Origin: Desulfoluna spongiiphila | GTDB lineage: Bacteria; Desulfobacterota; Desulfobacteria; Desulfobacterales; Desulfolunaceae | DNA length: 64,000 nt | NCBI RefSeq assembly: GCF_900101345.1 | Contig: NZ_FMUX01000006.1 | Span: forward strand, 186,001 to 250,000 | Reading direction: 5' to 3' | In this document: one piece after another, positions 35,901 through 43,340 of the stretch | Layout: each line of letters opens with the position of its first letter | How positions within the stretch are numbered: position 1 is the stretch's first letter | Made by a program: the position numbers and the translations under genes | Notes under the pieces: model-generated | What the model was told of the DNA's origin: nothing | Databases searched by the model: none | The model's input: only the letters and a program-made list of their open reading frames with translations

Positions 35901-38024
35901 TTACCCCAGATCCAGACTCTGCTGGATGCCCGTCCTTGTTTTATTCTCCCCTTTCCCGGAGTAGGCCCGCACGATTTCGATGATCTCCGCACCGTATGTC
36001 TTCACCCGCTTGGCTCCCATGCCCTGGATGGTCCGAAGCTGTGCCATGGTGTCGGGGTGTTCGGTGGAGATGGTGACAAGGGAGCTTAAGGTGGCGACGC
36101 GGGACGGGTTGATGTCATCCCGGGCAGCCCGTTGTTTCCGCCAGTCCCGGAGCTGGTTCAGGAGCCTGGGGTGCTCGCTGGACAGGCTCTTGACCTTGGC
36201 CTTGGCCCGTGCGGTGATGCTCTGTCTTTTGAAAAAGGCCCGGGTCCGTATGGACAGGAAGGTCTCCACCCTGAATCCTTCTTTGCAGCCCTTCAGGCAG
36301 GTTTCTTTGACGATGAGCTCTTCGCGGATGGCCACCAGGGCATCGCCGATGAGGGTTTTTACCGACTGGTTGTCGGTTTCGAAGGTGGCCTCGTCGAGGC
36401 GTTCGGAGATGGCGTGTCGGGTCTGCTCGGAAAAGTAGGCGCACCCTTTTCGAATGCGGTCCTGGATCACCTCGTTCTCTTCCAGGCCCAGGTCGTCTTC
36501 CATCAGGGAGGCCACCTGCCTGGAAAAGGCCCCTGCGATGCGGGTGAACTCCGGCAGGGTGGTGGAGAGGATTTCCGTGAGGGCCTCAAGGAGGGTGCCC
36601 TGGACCGCGTTTTTGTGGTGGTGAAGGGTGGTGTGGCAGTGGCTGACTTTCTCGTGCAGGGCCTGGTAGCCGAAGAGCTCGTCCAGGAGGGTGAACTGGC
36701 AGGTGCGCCGGGCCTCGGACAGGTCCTGTTTTGTGGGCGGGTTCTCTTCGATGGCCCGGGTGAATTGGTTCACCGACGCATCGCAGATGATGCCCGACGG
36801 GGAGATCCTGCTGCTCAGGACAATCCCTTCCAGGGTTTTGCACCGGCTGAGGGCCACGTAGGTTTGCCCGTGGGCAAAGGAGGCACCAGCGTCGATGACG
36901 GCCTTTTCAAAGGTGAGCCCCTGGCTCTTGTGGATGGTGATGGCCCAGGCAAGGCGCAGGGGGTACTGGGAAAAGCTTCCCACCACCTCTTCGTCGATCT
37001 CCTTGGTCTCTTCGTTAAGCGTATAGGTGATGTTTTCCCACTTTTCCAGGTTCACCGTGATGGGGGACTGGCCTTCGCACTGCACATGGATCACCTCGTC
37101 GTCGATTTCCGTGACGGTGCCGATCTTGCCGTTGTAATACTCTTTTTTCGATGAGCTGTCGTTTTTGACAAACATCACCTGGGCCCCCTCTTTGAGCTGC
37201 AACAGCTCATCGGCGGGGTAGGCGTACTCGGGAAAGGTGCCGGTGACCTCCGCGTCAAAGGTGACCACCGGGGAGTCCATGGCGGCGAGTTTCTCATCGT
37301 TGAGGCGGTCGGCGCTGGCATTGTGGGTGGTCAGGGTGATGTACCCCTCCTTGCGGCCCGGCAGGGCGGAGGGCTTGTACCGGGTGTTGAGCTGTTCCCG
37401 GGAGGCTTCCGAGAGGCGGTTTTCCCGGATCTCGTTCAGGATCTTGATGAAGGCCTCGTTGCTCTGCCGGTAGACGTGGGTGAGCTCCAGGCCGAGGACC
37501 GAGGCCTCCTGGAAGGCCCGGCTGCTGAAAAAGTAGCCTGTTTCGTAGTACGGGGAGAGGAGCTCCCAGTCGTCGGGCTTGATGATGGGGGCCAGCTGGT
37601 GGAGATCCCCGATCATGAGGAGCTGCACCCCGCCGAAAGGCTGTGTGCGGTCCCGGTAGCGCCTCAGCACCTGGTCGATACCGTCCAGGAGGTCGGCGCG
37701 CACCATGCTGATCTCATCGATGACCAGAAGGTCCAGGGACTGGATGATGTGGATCTTTTTTTTGCTGAACCGGCGGTTCTGGAGGGTGGTGTCCGGTGGC
37801 AGGGGCCCGAAGGGCATCTGGAAAAAGGAGTGGATGGTGGTGCCGCCTGCGTTGATGGCCGCCACCCCGGTGGGGGCCACCACCACCATGCGCTTGGGAA
37901 TTTCCTCCTTTACCCGGTGGAGAAAGGTGGTCTTGCCGGTGCCCGCTTTTCCGGTGAGGAAAAGGTTGCGTTGGGTGCCTTGAACAAACTCAAAGGCCAG
38001 TTCCAGTTCGTTGTTTTGATGCAT
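35901..38024 (-). CDS. PIF1-like superfamily 1 helicase with HRDC domain
   Basis: A 707-residue DNA helicase. Walker A 'GKAGTGKTT' is near residue 25, Walker B 'LLVIDEISM' near 100, 'GDLHQLAP' is motif III, and 'AWAITIHKSQGLTF' with 'YVALSRCKTLEG' give motifs V and VI. This is the PIF1/RecD-like group, 5'-3' enzymes that resolve structured DNA. The last ~90 residues ('LRDWRKQRAARDDINPS', 'LRTIQGMGAKRVKTYG') form an HRDC domain as in RecQ, an unusual but known combination in bacterial PIF1-like proteins. A central ~170 residues lack a recognised fold. Single gene. Confidence 0.9.
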   Translation of the reverse strand: MHQNNELELAFEFVQGTQRNLFLTGKAGTGKTTFLHRVKEEIPKRMVVVAPTGVAAINAGGTTIHSFFQMPFGPLPPDTTLQNRRFSKKKIHIIQSLDLLVIDEISMVRADLLDGIDQVLRRYRDRTQPFGGVQLLMIGDLHQLAPIIKPDDWELLSPYYETGYFFSSRAFQEASVLGLELTHVYRQSNEAFIKILNEIRENRLSEASREQLNTRYKPSALPGRKEGYITLTTHNASADRLNDEKLAAMDSPVVTFDAEVTGTFPEYAYPADELLQLKEGAQVMFVKNDSSSKKEYYNGKIGTVTEIDDEVIHVQCEGQSPITVNLEKWENITYTLNEETKEIDEEVVGSFSQYPLRLAWAITIHKSQGLTFEKAVIDAGASFAHGQTYVALSRCKTLEGIVLSSRISPSGIICDASVNQFTRAIEENPPTKQDLSEARRTCQFTLLDELFGYQALHEKVSHCHTTLHHHKNAVQGTLLEALTEILSTTLPEFTRIAGAFSRQVASLMEDDLGLEENEVIQDRIRKGCAYFSEQTRHAISERLDEATFETDNQSVKTLIGDALVAIREELIVKETCLKGCKEGFRVETFLSIRTRAFFKRQSITARAKAKVKSLSSEHPRLLNQLRDWRKQRAARDDINPSRVATLSSLVTISTEHPDTMAQLRTIQGMGAKRVKTYGAEIIEIVRAYSGKGENKTRTGIQQSLDLG

Positions 38025-38157
38025 TGCCAGTGGGTCCCATGGTTTTTTTGTGATTCAAGGCCCGCTGCCAGCGGCCTGGACACGTTTTACCCCATGTGGC
38101 GGCAAATGAAAAGGGACCCGGAGGCAAGATTCAGTTCGGTTTTTGATGCCGGTTCCC

Positions 38158-39831
38158 TTAAATGGTGAAAACGGTGAATTTTACAGGGCTATCCAGAGTA
38201 TTGGTGCCGTCGATGAGGTCGAGGATCCCCGGGTAGAATGCCAGTGCTTCACCGGTATCGGGTTTTCCGTTTTGGTTGGCGTCCAGGACGGCTATTACAT
38301 ACACCTCCTCCACACCAAAGGGCGTTTTGATGATCTCATCGAGGAGGGCCCCCATGACCGGCACGGCATAGGTGTGGTCGGAATCTCCCGTGGCGGTCAC
38401 CGATGCCATGGTAACGATGCGGTCGGGATCGGTTAATGCGGGTGGGAGAATCCTCAACCCCTCTTTTTCTATGGAGATGACAAGGAGGGTGTCTCCGGCG
38501 TTGACGGTGACCCCGCCTCCGTTTTCAACCTTGAACGCCAGGGATGCACTGTGGTCAATGACTCGCCGGTTGACGTCAAACCGGATATTTCCCTCGGCCT
38601 GGGGGACAAAGGCGTTCACCCCGGCGCGGAGGGGGTGGGCCACGGTGAGGGTGTCTTTGTCCTGGTAATACCCCAAAAGATCGCCGTCGGTGGCATCGGG
38701 AAAAGAGGTGTAGGTCGGGGTGTCCGGGTTCTCTTTGAAATTTTTGTCCCACAGGGCCAGGACCATGACGGTGTCTCCGGGGGCAAGGCCGGTGGCGCTT
38801 ACGTCCAGGTTGAAATCCACCGCTGCCGGATCCAGCCGGTAGAAGGCCCGGGTCACGGACAGGGGGTGGGTGAGAAGGATGTTGGGATCATCCGTTTCCG
38901 CCACCAGGACAAACAGGGGGGCGCTGTGTGCGTCGTAGCCGTCCGGGGGTTCCACTTGGCCCGAAAGGGAAATCGCCTCTCCCGCAGGGACGGGAAGGAC
39001 CATGGCGCGGTCGGAGTCCAGGGAAATGCCGTCCTGTTCTGCCGTGGTCAGGGTCAAGAGGGTGGGCAGGCCTTTGGGGTGCTGTGAATGGTAGGCCACG
39101 GATTCGCCGGGATCAAGGCTGCCGTTTTCGTTGGTGTCAAAGATTGCCATGACCGTCACATCGGCAATGGGCAGGTCATGGCCGTAGGGGAGGATCGTCA
39201 GCCGGTAGTCCAGGGGCGTCTCGTTTTTTTCAACGCTTGCGTAGCCGATGATGTTGTCCACATCCAGGGCTGAGAGATCAAGGCTCCTGATGTCGCCTGC
39301 GTAGGCAAAAAGATGGACCGGGCCGGTGTAGCCACCGGTGATGGTCCCTGAGATTTCCTTGTCGAAGTCGAACACCTCCCGGCTGATGCGGATGTCGACC
39401 CCGCTGTTGACCCCCGGTTTCAGGGTGTAGCTCGGGGTGAGGGTCCCCTCTTCAATAAAAAATCCCATGGCATCCCCTGCGTCCGGGGTGGGAATGCCTC
39501 CGTTTCCGTTGCGGTCGAGAAAGCCGATGAGGGTCACCGTGTCTCCGGGGGCCAGGCCGGTCCCAGAGAGATCCAGGGAAAAACTGCCGTCGGGGGCTGT
39601 GCGGGTCATGGACTCGAAGGAGTCCGACAGGTCCCGGGACATCATCTCCCGGCCCCCGCCTTTCAGGACGGAGGCGTAGATATCCCCCCCGCCTTCGGCG
39701 GCGGTTTTGTCGGTGGTGATGTGTCCGGTAATGGTGAGGGGCTGGCTGTCGTTGGTTTCATCGCAGGCTGCGCAGACGCATACGAGAAGGACGGTAACGA
39801 TGATGGCGAATCGTGAAAAATGGGCTTGCAT
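38158..39831 (-). CDS. Large cell-surface lipoprotein with calcium-loop-like repeats
   Basis: A 557-residue exported protein; a signal peptide ends in a lipobox-like C-A-A-C (about residue 23). The mature part repeats a ~100-residue beta-rich unit: 'GSFSLDLSGTGLAPGDTVTL' recurs as 'VDFNLDVSATGLAPGDTVMV', and the loops 'DRNGNGG', 'DTNENGSLDPGE' and 'DANQNGKPDTGE' look like dockerin/EF-hand-type calcium loops. This suggests three to four carboxypeptidase-regulatory-like or Ig-like modules stabilised by calcium. No catalytic domain is seen; adhesion or surface structure is the likely role. Confidence 0.75.
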   Translation of the reverse strand: MQAHFSRFAIIVTVLLVCVCAACDETNDSQPLTITGHITTDKTAAEGGGDIYASVLKGGGREMMSRDLSDSFESMTRTAPDGSFSLDLSGTGLAPGDTVTLIGFLDRNGNGGIPTPDAGDAMGFFIEEGTLTPSYTLKPGVNSGVDIRISREVFDFDKEISGTITGGYTGPVHLFAYAGDIRSLDLSALDVDNIIGYASVEKNETPLDYRLTILPYGHDLPIADVTVMAIFDTNENGSLDPGESVAYHSQHPKGLPTLLTLTTAEQDGISLDSDRAMVLPVPAGEAISLSGQVEPPDGYDAHSAPLFVLVAETDDPNILLTHPLSVTRAFYRLDPAAVDFNLDVSATGLAPGDTVMVLALWDKNFKENPDTPTYTSFPDATDGDLLGYYQDKDTLTVAHPLRAGVNAFVPQAEGNIRFDVNRRVIDHSASLAFKVENGGGVTVNAGDTLLVISIEKEGLRILPPALTDPDRIVTMASVTATGDSDHTYAVPVMGALLDEIIKTPFGVEEVYVIAVLDANQNGKPDTGEALAFYPGILDLIDGTNTLDSPVKFTVFTI

Positions 39832-40174
39832 GGCGTGTCTCCAGGGCCCTTACTATTATAAGAGTCCCTGTCCCAAAGGCAGGTGAGTAATGGCTCGGAT
39901 TTTAAACGACCGGGGAGTCCACTGAAGGCGGAGCCTTTCGTCGGCATTTTATCGGGTGAGTTATGGACGAAAAAATGATGAGAGGCGTGGGCTCCATGGC
40001 CGTCGAAAGACGATCATAAAGTGAAAATATATATCTAATTGATGATGGGACGCAAGTAAATAGAGGCCCTTTGATAAGGGGCCGGTATAAGACGGACAGG
40101 CTCTGGCGGGTGATTCCGGAGTCTGTGTTGCTCGTTTTGTAAGGGCTCAGACATCTATTCACACATGCGTGCCG

Positions 40175-40250
40175 CTGTGATTTAACCCGAGGAACGGTAG
40201 TTAAAGCACATCCGGAACTGCCTTCGAGGTGGCTCACCTCGCCGCCGGAG
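40175..40250. repeat. Dispersed repeat, copy B0 (partial, next to copy B)
   Basis: TTTAAC-CCGAGGAACGGTA-GTTAAA keeps the GAGGAACG loop but has an entirely different paired stem, followed by hairpin CGAGGTG-GCT-CACCTCG and GCCGCCGGAG. It lies 9 bp before copy B in tandem. Confidence 0.75.
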
Positions 40251-40258
40251 TTACAGAT

Positions 40259-40429
40259 GCCTCCGGCGGCCCTGCCGGGAGCCAAACTTTTGAAAAGTTT
40301 GATAAACAGGTTTTAAAAAACAGATTCAGTTTAATCTGAACCAAAGGCGAATGTGATTTTCCCTGAGGAACGAAGGGGCAAGCGCATTCGCTACCTGCTT
40401 TCGAGGTGGCTCACCTCGCCGCCGGGGGC
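40259..40429. repeat. Dispersed repeat, copy B (complete, 171 bp)
   Basis: Bounded by GCCTCCGGCGGC (40259-40270) and GCCGCCGGGGGC (40418-40429). In order: AAACTTTTGAAAAGTTT palindrome, CAGATTCAGTTTAATCTG, the GCGAATG...CATTCGC stem-loop with loop TGAGGAACGAA, and CGAGGTG-GCT-CACCTCG. It overlaps the 3' end of the TorD-family gene, whose stop codon lies inside the last hairpin. Confidence 0.9.
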
Positions 40430-41172
40430 ATTGCTTTTGTTTTTTCGTTTTTGAGGAAAATGGTACGGGCTCCTCTGGAGCGAGGGGGCGTTGCCGTAGA
40501 TGGCCGGGACCTTGTTGGCGTGGGCTGCTCCGACAGGCCCGGGATGCTTAGGTAGTCCATGCTTTCCCGGATGATAATGCGGGTAGCCGTTGCAAGGTTC
40601 AGATAAAACGGGGACGTTGCATGGCGCGTGATGTTCTCGGTAAAGGGGGGCACCCAGCGGGCCAGGTGACGTTCCAGGAACTCTTTCTGTTCACGGAGAC
40701 GTGCCTGGGGCACCTCATCCGTGTCCGGACCCAGGGCGTCGATCTCCTTTTCGACGAGAAAACAGAGGAACTCCAGCTCGGCGACGATATGGTCCGGGGC
40801 CTCTTTGAAGGTGTCAGCCACCACAAGGCCCGCCTTGCGGTACCTGGCCTCGGCATCCATGGCGGAGGCACTCATCATGGTGTCGGCTCCGTCCATGTAG
40901 CCGGACCCGCAGGGAGGGGCCAGTCGTCCGTAGGGGCCCACAAACAGCCGGGTGAACTCGGTCCGGAGCTTGGAAAAATCCGTGGGCGATTCGATGGCGG
41001 AAGCCATGCGGGCCATGGGGCCCACGGCTTCGGATTCCTGGGCCGTCAACAGGCAGACCAGGGTGTCCGGGACAGGGGCAAGCCGGGGGCCCGGCAGGCA
41101 AAAGCAGGCCGAGAGGCCCTGGTAGACCCCTTGGCGTACCGACTCAAAACGGATGATGTCGTCTGTGTTCAT
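40411..41172 (-). CDS. TorD/DmsD-family chaperone for the molybdoenzyme
   Basis: A 253-residue cytosolic helical protein. 'EFTRLFVGPYGRLAPPCGSGYMDG' and 'PDHIVAELEFLCFLVEKE' regions are family hallmarks; such chaperones bind the Tat signal of the partner molybdoenzyme and guard cofactor insertion. Start 41172 (GGAGTTACC upstream) is chosen because upstream codons are repeat DNA. It follows the Mo-FeS-NrfD genes on the same strand but is separated from them by a 290-bp gap containing repeat copy J. Its last dozen codons ('KTKAMPPAAR') come from repeat copy B, so the original C-terminus seems to have been replaced. Confidence 0.88.
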   Translation of the reverse strand: MNTDDIIRFESVRQGVYQGLSACFCLPGPRLAPVPDTLVCLLTAQESEAVGPMARMASAIESPTDFSKLRTEFTRLFVGPYGRLAPPCGSGYMDGADTMMSASAMDAEARYRKAGLVVADTFKEAPDHIVAELEFLCFLVEKEIDALGPDTDEVPQARLREQKEFLERHLARWVPPFTENITRHATSPFYLNLATATRIIIRESMDYLSIPGLSEQPTPTRSRPSTATPPRSRGARTIFLKNEKTKAMPPAAR

Positions 41173-41189
41173 GGTAACTCCGTATGGCG

Positions 41190-41441
41190 AATGCATGGAG
41201 GCCGCTGTTATGCAATGGCTCTCGGGGCATTCGCGTGATGTGTGACATGGGGCAACCGTCTTTGCAGGAGAGGCCCGTTTCATTCTTCTGGAAATACAAT
41301 GAAGGGCATTTGGGGTTCGCTTAACTTTAATCGGAATAACTCCGGCGGCGAGGTGTGCCATCTCGAAAGCTGGTTGCGAATGACCGGAATCTGTTTATCA
41401 AACGTTTCAAAAGTTTGGCACCCGTCAGGGCCACCGGAGGC
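41190..41441. repeat. Dispersed repeat, copy J (long variant)
   Basis: From TGGCGAATGCATGGAGGC (about 41190) to GCCACCGGAGGC (41430-41441). Its first ~190 bp match copy I (11053-11245); the last part carries CAAACGTTTCAAAAGTTTGG. The hairpin CGAGGTG-TGC-CATCTCG has one G-T wobble. It fills most of the gap between the NrfD-type and TorD-type genes. Confidence 0.75.
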
Positions 41442-41462
41442 ATGGCTGAACCGTCACTTCTT

Positions 41463-42611
41463 TCAACGGGTCGCCGCGCCATCGGTGCCCAGGTTGAGAT
41501 ACCGCTCCCCCAGGGTGTAGAGAAGCAGCATTACCGAAAGGGCAAACAGGGCCACCAGCCACTCCCAGGGGCTTGGAAAGTAGGTGATAACCTCCGGGTA
41601 CTGCTCCGCCTTGGGGCCGACGGGGAAACGCTGGCCGTTGATCAGCATCTTCATGTGGATGACCAGGGACCCTGCCCAGGCGATGAGGGCCGCCGCGAGG
41701 GTGCCAATGGCGGTTTTGCGGACCGCAGGGCTCATGAACAGGGCAAAGGGGACCATCAGGCCGACGATGACCTCCAGGGGAAATCCGAACAGGCTCCCGA
41801 AGGGGGTGTTGACGGTGCGATGCGCCATGAACTCCGGGATCACAGTCGACATGCCAACGGCGGATGTTACCCCGGTGATGACAATGGCCGCCCCTGCCGA
41901 CCAGGCGAACAGGCGGTAAAACATTTCGTCCACAGGGGAGCGATGTGAGGGAAACCGGCCGGTTTCCAGCCTGTGGCATATCATGCTGTGGAGGAGAAAC
42001 AGTGCGGTGCCGCTGAAAAGGGCCATGGTCAGGTAGAAGATGGAGACCATGGGGCCGAAGTAGACCGCCCGTGATTCGGTGGTCCCGAAGACCGCTCCAA
42101 GGACCATGGGGGCCGCCATGGCACAGAGAAAGGAGAGGGATCCTGCGGTTTTGCTCAGGGCGTTTTGCCTGTCCCCGGTGTAAAGGCATCCGAGCTTCAC
42201 GGTGAGGAACAGGAGTTCGGCAGTATAGAGGGCGCCCATCCACCAGATGGGGGAGGCCATGTTGGGGGAGAGGATGAAGTAGATCATTCCCCCGATATTC
42301 CCGATTTCCAGGGCGATGGCAACAAATGCCCCGCAGAGGGTGGCCAGGGCGAGAAACACCAGCCTTTTTGAAAAGGGTTCAAGGCGCTCCATGCCGAACA
42401 GGGTGGGCAACGCGGAGAGCATGGCAAGGCCTGAGCTGCTGAGGGCCAGAAAGATGTACATGCCCAGGGGAAGGGACCAGACAACCACATCGTTGGCGGC
42501 AAAAAGCCAGTGCCCCTCCCGAAAAAGGGTTATCGTTGTGTACAGGCCCGCCAGCAGACAGGCCCCGAGCCCCCCCAGCCAGATTGCATAGCTTGCTTTT
42601 TTCCCGTTCAT
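41463..42611 (-). CDS. NrfD/PsrC-type membrane subunit of a molybdoenzyme complex
   Basis: A 382-residue integral membrane protein with about nine to ten helices, of the polysulfide reductase NrfD family. It should exchange electrons between the quinone pool and the FeS subunit. 'YAIWLGGLGACLLAGLY' opens helix 1, and 'GNIGGMIYFI' and 'GVTSAVGMSTVIPEF' lie in conserved loop regions. No haem-binding motif is evident, as expected. Its ATG overlaps the stop of the FeS gene by 4 bases (ATGA), so both are co-translated. Confidence 0.92.
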   Translation of the reverse strand: MNGKKASYAIWLGGLGACLLAGLYTTITLFREGHWLFAANDVVVWSLPLGMYIFLALSSSGLAMLSALPTLFGMERLEPFSKRLVFLALATLCGAFVAIALEIGNIGGMIYFILSPNMASPIWWMGALYTAELLFLTVKLGCLYTGDRQNALSKTAGSLSFLCAMAAPMVLGAVFGTTESRAVYFGPMVSIFYLTMALFSGTALFLLHSMICHRLETGRFPSHRSPVDEMFYRLFAWSAGAAIVITGVTSAVGMSTVIPEFMAHRTVNTPFGSLFGFPLEVIVGLMVPFALFMSPAVRKTAIGTLAAALIAWAGSLVIHMKMLINGQRFPVGPKAEQYPEVITYFPSPWEWLVALFALSVMLLLYTLGERYLNLGTDGAATR

Positions 42612-43336
42612 TTGTATCCCCCCTTGGAGGCCTCGTAGTGGGCCGGGTTGTATCCCCGGATGTAAAAGACCCGGGGGTTTGTCCCCAGGTGCTCCCTCAG
42701 CCTGAAGGGACGGAATTTTCCCAGCAGCTTGCTGACCTTACTTTTGGGGTCGCTGATGTCCCCGAAGATCCGCGCATCGGCCGGGCAGGCCTCCACGCAG
42801 TAGGGCAGGAGGTTTTTTTCCACGCGGTGATCACAGAAGGTGCATTTTTCCACCACGCCCTTGGGGCGGATGCCGGGCAGGGTCTCTTCCCGGTCCGGGT
42901 TGTAATAGGGGATGGCCTTGCCCCCTGCCTTTTGCGTCACCTCCGATGGGGAGAAGGTGCAGCCTTCGATGAGCGGTTCGGCATCACGCCAGGAAGGATG
43001 AGGGCTGCGCCAGTTGAAATAGATGACGCCGTACGGGCAATTGAATTCACAGTACTTGCAGCCGATGCATTTGTCCGGGTCGTGCATGGTGATGCCGTTG
43101 GAAAGCTTGTGCATGGCACCGGTGGGGCAGCCTCGGACGCACGGGGCGTTTTCGCAATGGTTGCACAGGGTCGGGAGGTAGTGGAACCGCACATCGGGAA
43201 AGGTGCCCACGGTTTCGGTGATCTTGTTGGACCAGTAGATCCCGTCCGGCACGTTGTTCTCGTTTCGGCAGGCGACGCTGCAGCCTCCACATCCCACACA
43301 TCGTTGAAGGTCGATGACCATGGCGTATTGTGGCAT
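42608..43336 (-). CDS. Four-cluster ferredoxin-like subunit (DmsB/PsrB type)
   Basis: A 242-residue electron-transfer protein with four [4Fe-4S] sites: 'CVGCGGCSVAC', 'CNHCENAPCVRGCP', 'CIGCKYCEFNCP' and 'CTFCDHRVEK...CVEACP'. It passes electrons between the NrfD-type membrane subunit and the molybdenum subunit. There is no signal peptide; such subunits are exported with the Tat-dependent partner. It starts 4 bp after the molybdenum-subunit gene. Confidence 0.95.
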   Translation of the reverse strand: MPQYAMVIDLQRCVGCGGCSVACRNENNVPDGIYWSNKITETVGTFPDVRFHYLPTLCNHCENAPCVRGCPTGAMHKLSNGITMHDPDKCIGCKYCEFNCPYGVIYFNWRSPHPSWRDAEPLIEGCTFSPSEVTQKAGGKAIPYYNPDREETLPGIRPKGVVEKCTFCDHRVEKNLLPYCVEACPADARIFGDISDPKSKVSKLLGKFRPFRLREHLGTNPRVFYIRGYNPAHYEASKGGYK

Positions 43337-43340
43337 GGCG

